Positions 36,813 through 49,691 of a stretch of DNA of 64,000 nt are shown here, one piece after another. How positions within the stretch are numbered: position 1 is the first letter of the stretch; every line of letters starts with the position of its first letter. This DNA comes from Atherix ibis (taxonomy: Eukaryota; Arthropoda; Insecta; Diptera; Athericidae). Both the position numbers and the translations under genes were made by a program. The stretch is taken from NCBI GenBank assembly GCA_958298945.1, contig OY282610.1, positions 24,204,233-24,268,232 of the forward strand, in the 5' to 3' direction. Under the pieces are notes generated by a model. The model saw only the letters and a program-made list of their open reading frames with translations. It ran no database searches and had not been told where the DNA came from.

Positions 36813-37569
36813 TGAACATTCGATCTGCAGATAAGCGATCGTTTCCTTTTTCATAATATTTTTCATAATTTTATTCATTTTTAATAATACAATTAATTAT
36901 TTCTAAGTTCTCAGATGTATGAATTTTTCCACAACCACTTTAACACCAATTAATATGAAAATTCTCTTAGCTAGTTATGATTTTTTTCTCAATTTTTTCA
37001 TTGCAATCGTAGTAGTTTTGGCAGTAAAAAAAATGACAGTAAATAAAGAGGAAGAAAAAAATAATTCCATATTCAATGGCGGTAACAAAAATTATTCTAT
37101 TATAAATGGTCATTTATACTGTCATGTCAACCATTAATAATCACTTCCCATTCGTGTATTTTTACGATCGAGAAAAAATAGGAAATGATCGTCTTGTCAT
37201 TCTGTCATTTTCATATATTCTAATTGTAAATGGTGTGGTTTTTTTTCTTTAATTTTATAATTTGAACGTGTATTTTACATACTAATGGTAGATAGTTGAT
37301 ATTTTTTTAGTATACAAATTGTTATTATTATGATGATGATCATAATAACATGTTAAGTGACACTTAAGATAATCAAAATATTGCAATGGATATAATTATG
37401 ATAAAAAGTTGATGAAAATATAAAAAAAAAAATCATGCACACCTAGAAAAGATGAATTTTGTAAATAAACAATCATATTTATGTGTTTTGTAAGTTTCCA
37501 TTTATTTATTGTAACATTTAGTAACAGAAAAACTGTCAATTTGGTTATGAACAAAAACGCAAAAATAAA
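36813..37569. other. AT-rich DNA, no gene recognised
   Basis: Short frames only (for example 36919-37137). Nothing recognisable. Confidence 0.45.
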
Positions 37570-38830
37570 CAAAATTTTAATGATATTCGGGCGTTTTCAA
37601 TGTGTACCATGTGTTGTTGTCAATTTTCTAGGACACATCAAAAATCATTTTCCGTAAGATTAAAAAAAAATTTATTTGAATTTTTAAAAAAATTCACAAA
37701 AATCAAAATTTTTACATAACAAAAAATGGTATTTGGGCGTTTCCAATGTGTACCGTCTGCTATTGTTGAAAATACCATTCTATGAGCTAAAATAAAAATA
37801 TTTCAATTAAGAAAAAACGAAATTTTTCTTATCACCAAATAAAAAACAAAATGAACAGAAAAAAAACAAAATGCGCTGTTGCCAAATTTACAGTCAAAAA
37901 TCTGTCGTCATATTTTCAGTCAAAAGCTGTATAACAACATTTTTAAATAACAAAAAATTGTTTCCATATTTATACAGTGCGCTGTTCTCAAATTTACAAA
38001 ACTCGAAAAAAATCTGCCTTCGTGCTTAAAAAATAAAATATTTAAATTTAAAAAAAAACTTTTTTTATAACCAAAAGACCTTACAACAAAAAAAAAACAT
38101 TTTAAAAAAACTGGATTGCTCATAAAATTAATGGTACTTGGTTGTTTCCATATTTTACAGTGCGCTGTTGTCAATTTTTCAGAACTCGATAAAAATATTC
38201 TTGTACGCGCTAAAAATTTAAATATTTAAATTAAAAAAACATCGCCAAAAATCTTACAATAAAAAAGAAAAACATTGAAAAAAACTAATTTTGCTCATAC
38301 AAAATTGGTACTGGGGCATTTCCATATTCTACCGTGCGCTGTTGTCAAATTTCCAGAACTCGCTAAAAATATTCTTGTGTGCGCTAAAAAATTAAATATT
38401 TAAATTAAAAAAACATCGCCAAAAAATCTTACAACAACAAAAACAAAAACATTGGAAAAAAACTAATTTTGCACATACAAAATTGGTACTTGGGCGTTTC
38501 CATATTCTACCGTGCGCTGTTGTCAAATTTCCAGAGCTCGGCAAAAATCCTTTTCCATATGCTTGAAAGGCATTAAACTTCTTTTTTACCGCCAATTATT
38601 TTTTACCATCAATTTTGTACTTAAAAATAATTGTAGTTTTTATATCTTTGACCATGCGCTGTTGTCAAATTTCTAAGATGCACCAAAAATCTTATTCCGT
38701 GCACTCGAAAAAAAAATTGTTAAAAATTGAAAAAAATTTCACATTAAAATGTGGAATTAGCGTGTTTCCAACTTGGACTATTTTTTTTTTTGGTCATATT
38801 CGCAGAGGTCTTCAAAAATATCTCAATGAG
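37570..38830 (+). repeat. ~175-bp satellite with TGCGCTGTTGTCAAATTTCC core
   Basis: TGCGCTGTT occurs at 37872, 37978, 38161, 38335, 38513 and 38655, with two diverged copies upstream near 37610 and 37745. The middle units are 174 to 183 bases apart. Each unit carries GGGCGTTTCCATATTCTACC, the core, CAGAACTCG and a long A-rich part with AAAAACATCGCCAAAAATCT. Units at 38335 and 38513 are nearly identical, so amplification is recent there. The frames at 37920-38595 with repeated TTAHC-IWK are artefacts. Confidence 0.9.
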
Positions 38831-40940
38831 TAGCTGGAGCTGGACTACCGACATGACCGTTTTGTTAAATATTGACAGTTTTTTCTTTTAAACAATTTAA
38901 TAAATTTTTACAATTTTCAAAAAGTCGAAAAAGATTTTTTTTTACTTCTCAAATACATTTTCTTTTATTTTTAAATATTCTTCTTTGCAAAAAAACATAG
39001 TAAAAATTTCAAGTTTACAAAAGTACAAAATTGTTTTTCCATTTGCAGTACAAAAAATTTTTGTTTTTATTTTTAAAATTCCCAAAAAAAAAACTATTCA
39101 ATTATAGTATTTTTTTCTCGATCTTTTTGAGGTCATAAAATTTTATTAATTACATAATTTTTTTCTTGGATTTTTCTGCGATTTTAATTTCTATTATTTG
39201 AATTTGGAGTTTCTAACAGACAAAATGTTGTCTCTTAATTTATCATTTTCAAATTTTATTATTTTTTATTTTTATTTGATGGAATTTTTTCTCTGAAAGT
39301 TTCTAATTGGAAATTCTGAATTTTTTATTTTTGTTTCCTTTTTTTTGCATTAAATATAAAATAAAATAAAAATTTTCGATTAATTTTGCATCTTAAATTT
39401 TTTATAAAAAACAAAATTTTTTTTTGTTTTCTTTTTCAATTTTTTTTAAAAAATTATTAACAATATTTTTTTCTTGTATTGATTAACTATTTTTTCTCAT
39501 AACAATATTTTGAATTTGGTTTTAAAAATTTTATTAGTTAATAATTAAAATATTTTTTTTTCATTAAAATTTTCTTTTTTTTCATTAAAAGTTTTTCTTT
39601 GCAATTTTTCACAATTTCTTTTTGTTTGCTAATTCGAAATCGTTCAGTGAATAATTAATTTTACAAAAAGTATAGAATTGGAAGAAACAAACAAAAAATT
39701 TCTACAAAATGTTCACATTAAAATCTAAAATCTAACAAATCGTGAAACATTTTCCAAAATAATAGGACAATTTCTAAGGTAAACATTTGGAATTAGAAAT
39801 GATCACGACACGAAGATACTCAAAAAGTAATTGAGTGAGCAGAAAAAAACGCTAAATTAGTGAAAATAAAAGAAAAAATTATCGGACATGAAACGAAAAT
39901 TATGGGCAGCTGATGGATGAGAGGGTGGAAAAAACTAAACAACAAACAACACGGAAATTAGTGGCCAACAGAAATGACCATCTGAGAGCAAAGTGATAAT
40001 CACAGGGTCCATCAGCACGTCTAATTTTCGGGTATCGTCCCTCCGAGTTTTTTCTGTCCAAGCAATTTTTTTTCTCCCCTCCTATGGTGGATTACCTTTT
40101 TTACCTCCTAATAAACTCGGTATTTCAAATTTTGTATGTTTTTTTTCCCCGTCTTAAAATGAACGAAAACCAGCAGAAAAAAAGCCGATACTCTTGAGGT
40201 AATTTTTCATTATTTTCTTCTTGTTTTTTTGTTTTAAGAAAGAGTGCATGTTCCGTTCAAAAAATTCCTTGTGTTTTTTTTTTTTTACTTTTACCAGTTT
40301 TTTAATTTTTAATTTTTTATTCTTAATTATACGATTTCAGTTACTATGATCAGTGGTTAAAATGGTAGGAAAACGAAGCGAGACTTTGAAAATTTTTTAA
40401 CGCAATTATTAGAATTTGATACGAAGAAGTGATCATTTATGGTCTAAAAGGATTTTATGGCTGATATGTGCAAATCTACTAAATTTTCTGTTTTAGTTTT
40501 TCTGTCATTATTTTCTTTTTTTTTTAGATTAGTATTTTTTGTTTTAATATGATTTGTGTTTGTCGAAAGTTATTGTAGATTAATTGGCAGTAGTTCATCA
40601 TGGAAATTACAAAAATGCCTCATTCTTTTTTAAAATTACTAATTAAAGTGTTAGTTTTATCAACAAAAAACTTTATTTTAAAGATATAGAAAAGAGAACT
40701 TATAAATTACAGTAAGTCCTGGACATTGTTTGTTCTTGTTTTTTTTTCTTCAATTATTATTAGTTTTAATATTATACAACTTGGGCTTCTAAAAATAAAG
40801 CCTATTGAAATAATTTTAAAATTAGATTTTTTTATAATTTTTAATTTAATTGAATTTATATGTTATTCTGCCATTTTAGAAAAAAAAAAATTACTTTATT
40901 TTTTTAAAAATTCCTGTAAAATTTCATGCAGAACTAAATT
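38831..40940. other. Very AT-rich low-complexity DNA, no gene
   Basis: Long T and A tracts alternate without a clear unit. A more complex patch at 39780-40060 holds no frame of interest. Confidence 0.5.
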
Positions 40941-41059
40941 TTAAGGTAACTTTTGAAGACTATTTCTCTAAATTTTGGGCTGTAATTTGGTCATTCCTTA
41001 ATCGGAAATATGTTGGCTTTTAAATGCTCCCAAGTTTTAAATATTTAAAATTATATGTA

Positions 41060-42330
41060 AAGACATAATTTTTTAAGATGCAATTTTTCAAGTAAAATAT
41101 TTCATTTGTGTGAAATTTTCCAAGTGGAATTTTTCAAGTGGAATTTTTTATGTGAAATTTTCCAAATAAAATTGTTCAAATGGAACTTTTTAAATGAAAT
41201 TTTTTAGGTGGAAATTTTCAGGTAAAATTTTAAACGTGAAATTTTTTAGGTGAATTTTCCAAGTGAAATTTTTCAGGTGGAATTTTTTAAGTGAAATTTT
41301 TGAAGTAAAATTTTTTAGGTGGAATTTTTTAAATGGCATTTTTTAAGTGGAATTTTTTGTGTGAAATTTTCCAAATAAAATTGTTCAAATGGAACTTTTT
41401 AAATGAAATTTTTTAGGTGGAAATTTTCAGGTAAAATTTTAAACGTGAAATTTTTTAGGTGAATTTTCCAAGTGAAATTTTTCAGGTGGAATTTTTTAAC
41501 CGTAATTTTTGAAGTAAAATTTTTTAGGTGGAATTTTTTAAATGGCATTTTTCAAGTGGAATTTTTTGTGTGAAATTTTCCAAATAAAATTGTTCAAATG
41601 AAACTTTTTAAATGAAATTTTTTAGGTGGAAATTTTCAGGTAAAATTTTAAAAGTGAAATTTTTTAGGTGAATTTTCCAAGTGAAATTTTTCAGGTGGAA
41701 TTTTTTAAGCGTAATTTTTAAAATAAAATTTTTTAGGAGGAATTTTTTAAATGGCATTTTTCAAGTGGAATTTTTCAAGTAAAATTTTTCGAATTAAAAT
41801 TTTTTAAATAAATTATTTTAGGTGAAATTTTTCAAGTGGAATTTTTCAGGGGGAATTTTTGAAATAAAATTTTCAAGTAAAATTTTTCAGGTGGAATTTT
41901 TCAAGTTAAATTTTTCTAATAAAATTTCTCAAATGAAATTTTTTAAGTGAAATTTTTCAAGTGGAATTTTGCAGGTGAAATTTTTATGTGAATTTTTTAA
42001 GGGAAATTTTTGAAGTAAAATATTTCGGATGGAATTTTTCAAGTTACATTTTTTAAGTAGAATTTTTCGAATAAAATTTTTCTAATAATATTTCTTAAGT
42101 GAAATTTTTCAAGTGGAATTTCTTAGGTGAAATTTTTCAAGTAGAATTTTTTAACTGAAATATTTCAAATAAAATTTTTCGGAAGGAATTTTTCAAATAA
42201 AATTTTTTGAATAAAATTTCTCAAATGAAAATTCGTAGGTAAAATTTTTCAAATGAAATTTTTCAGTTGGAATTTTTCAAGTGGAATTTTTCAGGTAAAA
42301 TTTTTGAACTGAAATTGTTCAAGCAAAATT
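41060..42330 (+). repeat. AAGTGGAATTTTTC array with 209-bp higher-order repeat
   Basis: The basic word is about 14 bases (AAGTGAAATTTTTC, AGGTGGAATTTTTC and variants), repeated about 85 times. A longer block starting TCCAAATAAAATTGTTCAAA recurs at 41161, 41370 and 41579, exactly 209 bases apart each time, with high identity. So 15 basic units were amplified as one block at least twice. The rest of the array (41760-42330) has only the basic period. Confidence 0.95.
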
Positions 42331-44700
42331 ATAAGTTGCAAGATTTTGAAATTTTCCTAAAAACTTTTCGAACAAATTTTGGTAGTGAGTTTTTTTTTTT
42401 GTTTTGATTTTTTTTGAGCAGAATTACTAACAAAATTTTAGTCATTTGGTGAAAAATTTAAACTTTTGAGGTAACAACGAACTCAGAAATGTTGTCCAAT
42501 TTGAATTTTGAAAAATAAAGTTAAATTAAAACACTTTAAGTTGAAAATTTGATAAAATGTTATATTGCCTTAACCTTGCCATTATTGAAAAGTTATGACA
42601 TTATTCAAATAGCAGCCGAAAGATTTCTTGCAGAAAGAATTTTTTATGTGGTCTCAAAAGAGAAAGTCTAACAGCATCAAATCAAACAATCTTGGAGGCC
42701 AATTCATATCACCAAACCGTCACATGGCCGCGGCAGAATCGATTCTTTTTTTTTTTTTAAAAATACATTTTGTGATTTATTGGTTGTTATTTTTAAAATG
42801 GCAATTTTAATTTTAAATAAATTTCTTCTCTATTAATATTAAAAATTATTTATTGTAAAATTACAAGGCTATATCTTACAAACTATAAAATTGATAATTA
42901 ACCATTCAAATATGACAAGAAATTTTTTTTATTTGCCAATAAATACACAGAAAATATTTTTTTTTTCAAGTTTAGCTATTATTTTGGAGGGAAAGTGATT
43001 TTTTTTTCAAAAGAAAAATAGACAAAAATTTATGGGAGGAAAAAAATCGTGAAAATCGAGGATAAGAAAAGTTATTTTGCTGATAAAAAATAATATTTAT
43101 TAAGGACACACTAAATTGATGATACGAAAAAGGGAAAACTAATAACCTAACAAGGATTGCTACGCCTCAAGACCCTAAACTCAGTATTTATCACAAAAGG
43201 AGAAGGGTAATGAAGAGAAAGATAAAACGCAAGCGAATGGCTAACTGGTCTTAATCTGGTGTGGCGACATTTGAAACTGGACAATGGCGACAAAACGAGT
43301 GTGTACCAACTGCCAAGCGCAAATCTGTGACCTCAGATTCGTCAGAACAACTATGCAAATTGAATTTTTACTCGTGTTTTTATTTTAGCCTGGTTTTTTC
43401 TTCTTCTGATTTTGTACAACATTTATTTAGCCTGAGAATTGCTGGCAAGAAAACAAAAATGGATCGTTCAGAATGGATTGCGAACAAAATCGGGAGGAGC
43501 ATTTTAGCCAATTATTCAACGATTTACTGTGCAATTGTTGTTGTTGTTGTTATTTCTGTGTTTTCAATTATATGGAACCACTTTGGTTGTGCCTCTTTAA
43601 GATGAAGACGAAACATTTCAAAGTGGTTTGTTCGCGGATGACTAGAATGGTGGCCATAAAACAAAACGAACTCATGAAAAATTGACATTATGGCGATAGT
43701 GTGCAGATGCAGATACTCTGTCTGCGAAAACAAGCACTGCAGTAATAATGAAAAATAAAGAAAAAAATTTCGAAAAACGAGCCCCGAATAAAAGGAAAGA
43801 AAAATCGTAAAAGCACATCCTTTCTCACATCAATCAAGTCTTTATTATTCGGACCCTTGGGATCAGGCGGTGATCAACCGGTAGTGGCTGGCCGGTTGGT
43901 CACGACGGTGATTGGTCTGTCAGCTTCAATTATGTGAAACGAGGGTGGAGAGTGGAGCATAGTGTTTTTGGGTGTGAGAATCGTTTCTGCGATTAGCTAA
44001 AAGGGGGTCATAAATGTATAGTGAATTCGAAAATTAGGGCCGCTGAAAATTTCAATTTTTGTAGGTGGGGCAGGAGGATTCTGTCAATTGGATCGGTAAT
44101 TTCTTGGACAATTCAAATGTGTTGTTTCCGCAGTCATTGCAGTTATCAGAATATGCGTGTTCGCTCCACATTTCGTAAATGGCTACAATAAAGATGGTGA
44201 TTTCGCCAATAACAAACAAAAAAAAAATAAACAAAATCTCATCAGAAAATGTCTATTATATCGGTGTGGTCTTAGAAATTGAGTGATTATGACTGTACCC
44301 CTTCGACTATGGTCATTTTTCTTTTAATATTTCATTAAGAAATAAAAACTAAACCAAATAAAAGAAAAATGCAGCGGAACATTATTTACTATATAAAATT
44401 GAACTTATCGTGATGGCTCGACTTTTCTACTATCATCAATATTCGTTGGTCAGCCAGAAGATTTTCTTTCCATTTACTTCGTATAATTTCCTCTTCCGTT
44501 TTCGTGAAGACTGTTTCCGGTTGGTAATTATTTCTAATTCTCTCTTTCTTGTTGGTTTTAGGAGAAAAAAATTTTCTTGAAAGAAATTGAGCTTTTTACA
44601 ATTTTTTTCTTTTTTATTTGATTTTCTTAAGTTAACAAATAGAACCGATTAATTAAAAAAAAATACCCATTAAAGAGAAACTAAGTAAATTAATTTTTTC
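42331..44700. other. AT-rich and unique DNA, no gene; possible mariner-like end at 42865-42915
   Basis: TCTTACAAACTATAAAATTG (followed by ATAATTA...ATTCAAATATGACAAGAAA) near 42875 resembles the right end and flank of mariner-like copy a at 26360, so an end fragment probably lies here. The frame at 43261-43605 has a run of valines from (GTT)n and no domain. A hairpin at 43871-43902 is noted as a finding. Confidence 0.4.
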
Positions 44701-45440
44701 CTTATTGTTATTGGTAATTTTTTTTTAATAGAATTTACTAAAATTTAAAAATCAACTTTTTATTATCAAAAGTAAATAGAAAAATTTTACTTATCGTAAT
44801 ATTCTTTAAATTTGTTTACACGCATTAGTTTTATGAAATTCAAAAAGAGTCCTAGTTTTATACGCCATCGCATTAGTTTTATGATTGTTGAGTATGACAG
44901 AGATGCCAAGAAATTGGAATACTGTAATGAGATCGCTACTATTCAGCAAGGTATCTCTCTCAGAGAGTGAAGTGGTTGAAAAGAGAGTAATGTGCTTCCA
45001 GCAGAGAGAAAACTATTTTGACAATCATTCAAATAAGCGATGTTGCCAAATCATTGTCCACTAACTAGAAACTGTACAAAAAAATATCAAATTTTTCTTT
45101 TAGAATTTTTTTTTTAAAATAAAATTTTTTGAAAAATGTAAATTTAATTTTTCTGTACCATTTTTAGTATTTTTTCTATCATAAATTTTTAATTTAATTA
45201 AAAACTTAAAATCAATTTCTTATGACGTAAAAATCAGGAAAAAAAATCTCTAATACAAAAAAATTTACTAAAAATAAAAAATGAATAGAAAAACTTTACT
45301 TTTTTTAATGAATAAATTGCTTGAAAAGACTTATAGTAGAGAAAAAAGCTTATTGGTCGAGTCACAATCATTCAACTAAGCGTTGTTGCCATATTTTTGA
45401 TCATCACTTTGGTTTTTCTATAGAAAAAATAACAAATATT
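44700..45440 (+). repeat. Diverged local duplication
   Basis: GACAATCATTCAAATAAGCG then ATGTTGCCA at 45018 recurs as CACAATCATTCAACTAAGCG then TTGTTGCCA at 45364, and AATAGAAAAATTTTACTT near 44776 recurs as AATAGAAAAACTTTACTT near 45283. The spacings differ (about 346 and 507), so the copies have been rearranged or have lost sequence. Confidence 0.6.
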
Positions 45441-45579
45441 AACAAGCCCATTTTTGTAAATATTTCTTTATCGCTCATGAATTTCAAAACTAAATAATTT
45501 GTTTTTTTTTCAATAATTTTTTTTCATTTTTTCTTAGCTTATAGTTTTCCTTACTACACTTCCTTACTTGAAATGATTA

Positions 45580-46480
45580 AAATGTCTCTATTTCCTATAA
45601 ACTTCTTTGAAAAACTATTCCTTCTACCAGTTCGGTTTCTGATCCACTACCCTGCAGTGTCATCGACTCGTCAATTTTATTGCATCCTCTTTAGAAAGAA
45701 AAGAGTACTATTCCGGTATTTTTCATAATATAAGTCAAGCTTTTTATAAAGTTTCCCACCCTTGCTTACTCTGGAAACTGAAGAGGATCTTTTCTTCGAC
45801 CTATTTTCTAGTTCTAAGATCGTTCCTTTCCAACCGATACTTCCTAGTAAATAAAAACTATCGATTATCTCTCCGATTTTGGCTGGTGTTCCGCAAGAGA
45901 GTATACTTGGACCCGTTCTCTACCAAATTTATACATCCGATACCCCAATAACTTCTTAGCTATATACGGCAACGATACAGCATGCTTTTCAATCAGCAAA
46001 AATCCCTAACATGCTTCCGAAATTTTCCAAACCCAAATTCAATGCCGCCAGAACTGGTTTACCAATTGGTGAATAAAAGTGATCCACCTAACTTTTGATC
46101 TCTATAATAAAATATATCTATTAATATATCTTAATAGCAGTGAAATACCACAAGTCACTGAAGCTAGGTACCTAAAACTGAACTGAGGGTAACACCTGAT
46201 ATATATTCCCCCTTCCTCCTCACCACATATAAAACTTAAAATACTACACCAAAACAGACGATAACGCTCAACTACTTCTACTTCTAGACAAACGAAACTT
46301 ACTTTAGACAGCAAAGTACTTTTATACAATGCCTAACTGAAACCAATATGGACTTATGCACTAGAACCCTAGGGTTCTGCTAACTCTTAAAAATTCCGTT
46401 GAACCAAATTCCTTTCATCAAATATATTTCGTAAAATATTCGTCGATCCTTCTTATATTTTCTTGTTTGTACATTGCCCA
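45580..46480 (+). pseudogene. Dead Jockey-like reverse transcriptase (ORF2 relic)
   Basis: Across several frames the plus strand reads SLFPINFFEKLF (45583-45620), QFGF near 45628, HRLVNFIASSLERKEYYSGI then FHNISQAFYKVSHPCLLWKL (45660-45780), LSNRYFLV, LAGVPQES.LGPVLYQIYTS-like text (45885-45945), IYGNDTA near 45965-45985, YLKLN near 46170 and LLYNA*LKPIWTYA near 46325-46360. In Jockey-type elements the same order is LLPILSKLFEKL, QFGFR, FLDISQAFDKVWHPGLLYKLK, LAGVPQGSVLGPLLY, YADD, YLGL and LLYKAILKPIWTYG. The catalytic box is YGND and many stops and frame changes are present. Its C-terminal part passes directly into the ~150-bp satellite. Confidence 0.85.
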
Positions 46481-47840
46481 AATATTTGTTTATAACTTGG
46501 ACTTATGGACTATAATTCTGAGGCTCAATTTAGCCTTGCAACTCCCATCAAACCTCATCTCTTTCGTCAAAAATACTCTGTAAAATTTTCGATGCTCCTT
46601 TTTATATTTTCTTGCTATTTTTACATTGCTCTAATTTTTGTTTATAATTTGGACTTACGGACTAGAATTCTGAGGATCTAGTTAGCCTTCCAACTCGCAT
46701 TAAATTTAATCTCTTTAGTCAAAAATACTTTGTAAAATTTTCAATGTTCTTTTTTATATTTCCTTGTTGTTTTTCCGTTGCTCTAATCTTTGTTCTTAAT
46801 TTGGACTTACGGACTAGAATTCTGAGGATCTAGTAAGCCTTCCAACTCGCATTAAATTTAATCGTTTTAGTCAAAAATACTCTGTGAAATTTTCGATGCT
46901 CCTTTTTATATTTTCTTGTTACTTTTACATTGCTCTAATTTTTGTTTATAATTTGGACCTACGCACTAGAATTCTGAAACCTTCTAACTCACATCAAATT
47001 TAATCTCTTTAGTCAAAAATACTCTGTAAAATTGTTGATACTATTTGTTATATTTTCTTATTGTTTTTCCGTTACTCCAATTTTTGTTTATAATTTGGAC
47101 TGATGAACTAGAATTATGAGGATCTATTAAGCGTTGCAACTACCATCAAACCTTATCTCTTCCGTCAAAAATATTCGATGCACCATTTTGTGTTCGTAGT
47201 TATTTTTCTGTTGCTCCCTTTTTTGTTTAAAATTTGAAGTTACAGATTAGAATTTTGAGATTCTATTTAGCCTTCCAGTTCCCATCGACTCCAATCCCTT
47301 CAGTTAAAAATATTTCATGAAATATTCGAAACACTATTTTGTGTTCGATTCAGTATTAACGTTCCTCCATTTTATGCTCATAATTTGGACTTATGGACTA
47401 GAATTCTGAAGCTCCATTGCCTTGCAAATTCCATCAAACCTCATCTCTTTAATCAAAAATACTCTGTAAAATTTTCAATACTCCCTTTTATATTCGTTAT
47501 TGTTTTTCTGTTACTCCATTTTTTGCTCATAATTTGGACTTATAGAGTAGATTTATGAGGCTCTAGTTAGCCTTTCAATTTCCGTCGAACCAAATCTCTT
47601 CCGTCCAAAATATTTTGCAAAATTATTGATATTCCCATTTTTATTCGTTTCAGTATTTACGCCGCTCCCTTTTTTGTTCATGATTTGGACTTACCGACTA
47701 GAATTCTGAGGCTCTATTAGGCCTTCCCATTCCCGTCTACGCTAAGCCCTTCAGTGAAAAATACTTCGTACAAAATTTGGGTGCTTGCTTTTATATTCGT
47801 TATAATTTTTACGTTACTCACTTTTCTGTTCATGACTTAG
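46349..47840 (+). repeat. ~150-bp satellite derived from the Jockey-like ORF2
   Basis: TGGACTTA-type landmarks occur at 46349, 46498, 46650, 46802, 46954, 47096, 47235, 47386, 47535, 47686 and 47836, spacing 139 to 152 and mostly 149 to 152. Read in the frame of TGG, a unit gives WTYGLEF*GSS*PSNSH, then SKILCKIF(D)APFYI, which lines up residue by residue with the WTYGIQLWGSA...QSKILR.IVNAPWYV segment near the C terminus of Jockey-type ORF2. The stops sit at W or Q codons of the parent. The first copy is continuous with the upstream reverse transcriptase relic. The unit length is not always a multiple of three, so amplification happened without coding constraint. Confidence 0.9.
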
Positions 47841-47990
47841 ACTGTGTCTCGTTATAAAAAGTTGAGTTCTCTTTTTTGCAATAATACCATTTCTTTTGTT
47901 TGATAGCTGTCCTTCCTCTCCTTCCCTTGCAACACCAATCGAAGACCTCAAATTTAATTTATATCAATAAATGTACACTCGAACAAGATG
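47836..47990 (+). other. Downstream boundary of the satellite, possible ORF2 remainder
   Basis: After the last unit the sequence reads GACTGTGTCTCGTTATAAAA then AGTTGAGTTCT. The same boundary occurs on the minus strand at about 54455-54425. In one frame it reads RYKKLRS in the second copy, which resembles the KY..RL..HPN region that follows in Jockey-type ORF2, so it may be the true continuation of the parent ORF after the amplified segment. Confidence 0.5.
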
Positions 47991-49690
47991 ATAAGAAAAA
48001 AAACAAGGAATATTCTGATCGATTTTTCCTTATTTCTTTTTTGCATTTAGTTCTCTGTTTAAGTTAAACATAATTTTTTTACTAATGAAAAAATAAAATT
48101 TGCTAATAATTAATAAAGAAAAAAAATTTAAAGAGAGAAAACTTAATAAAAAAGTGAAGAAAGAAGCTTACAGGCATGATTAGTTAAAAATCAAAAGAAG
48201 TAGAAAAAAATGGCCGCCATCACTATTAGTTAGAAAAACTAAACGAAAATGAAATTGAAAAAATTCTTTTTTTTTTCATCGAAACTAAACAAATACACAC
48301 ATGAGCATACCCTCTGTACAAATCATACTGGACGGGACCCCTAGAAAAATTATTATTCTGGCTGTGCAACGTGTTTTCCATTGAAATTGAATTAATTTTA
48401 AGACAGTCAATATTGACTAACGCGATTATCTATCCACCTTCAGGCTATGGAAGATGATCACTCAATAGCTCTCTCTCTCTCTTTATATATATGTCTCTCG
48501 CTCTCCTCTCCGTCCGGGTCCACAAAAAATCCTCAACTATATTATTCCTAATGACAACACATTGTAATCGTTTGCTCATCACTTCTAGACAGTCACAAAA
48601 GTCATTAGTCATTTTTACAACAACAAAAAATTATTCGAGTTTTTTTTCTTCGTATTTTATTATTATTATTATTATTATTATCCATTTCCGATTGATGTGT
48701 TCTAAAAACTGACTAGCATTGAAAAGCTTTCGTAAGCTTAGGCGTCTGTCTCTTCTCGATTATGCAATGGCCGTGAATTTTTATGAGCAGCCAATCAAAT
48801 TTCGAATTACCGATTCCGCCATATTTGCCTTTATATGCGTTCGCTTTTTTTGCCATATTTCTTCTTCTTCTTTCATCACTTTTATTACTTTTCATATCAA
48901 ATATTTAACATTTTGCGATGGTTTTCTTACCGAACAAACCGACCATCAACCACCCTTACCCCCTGGCCACTTTTCATTTATAATTTGTATGTATTTTAGT
49001 GTTGTTTTTTTTGGAGATTCTCTGTCAATAAAAATTTATAATTCTAGACTGATATTCGCCAATGTGTCTGGATTTATTTTTAGAATATCTCCTTTCTGAT
49101 TATCATGAATTATTACAATTTTATCGCAGCAACAATCATTACTGATCAATATTTTCAGAGTTCATACACAATTCAAATAAATAACAAAAAAAAATTAAAT
49201 TCAAATCAATCATGCGGAATACGAGCAAATAAACGGTGACATTAAAAACAACCACCATTATCAGTTTTTTTTAAATAAAATAAATTTTTCTTCTCTCCGT
49301 TAAAATATTTTCCCTTTTGAAAACTCTCATCGAAAAGTTCTGTATTGATTTTTAAAGTGGCGAGGGAAATTTTTTTTAACGAAATTTTCCAAATGGGATT
49401 TTGTTTATAAAATTGTTGTGCTTAAGAAAATAATTTAAAAAAAATGCTTTAACTAAATTTAAAAAAAAGAAACATATTAAAAAATACTTTAAGAAAATAC
49501 AAACTCAAAATAAATATACCCACCTCCCCTGTTACAGGGGTCGATACTATCCAACGGAAACTGTATATAAAAAATCTGTGTATTCTTGCACCTATTCAAA
49601 TCAAGGATATATTCCAGAATATTTAAAGACCTTATAAGATGAATAAAAGTAATAATGAAAAACCATAATTTATAAATTCTAAAAAAAATA
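47991..49690. other. AT-rich DNA with microsatellites, no gene recognised
   Basis: Contains a (CT)n tract near 48468-48482 and a (TTA)n tract near 48656-48680. The 126-codon frame at 48719-49099 is F/I/S-rich with no domain, and an equally long frame overlaps it on the other strand. Confidence 0.45.
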
Positions 49691-49691
49691 A

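Noticed and set aside
37570..38830. CRISPR-like appearance of regularly spaced repeats
   Set aside because: The whole ~175-bp unit is repeated, not short repeats with unique spacers, and the sequence is eukaryotic.
43261..43605. 114-codon frame with a possible membrane segment (CAIVVVVVISVFSIIW)
   Set aside because: The hydrophobic run comes from a short GTT repeat; no other support for a gene, and overlapping frames on both strands.
48719..49099. 126-codon frame on the plus strand
   Set aside because: Hydrophobic, low-complexity composition and no domain; an open frame on the other strand overlaps it. Left as non-coding.
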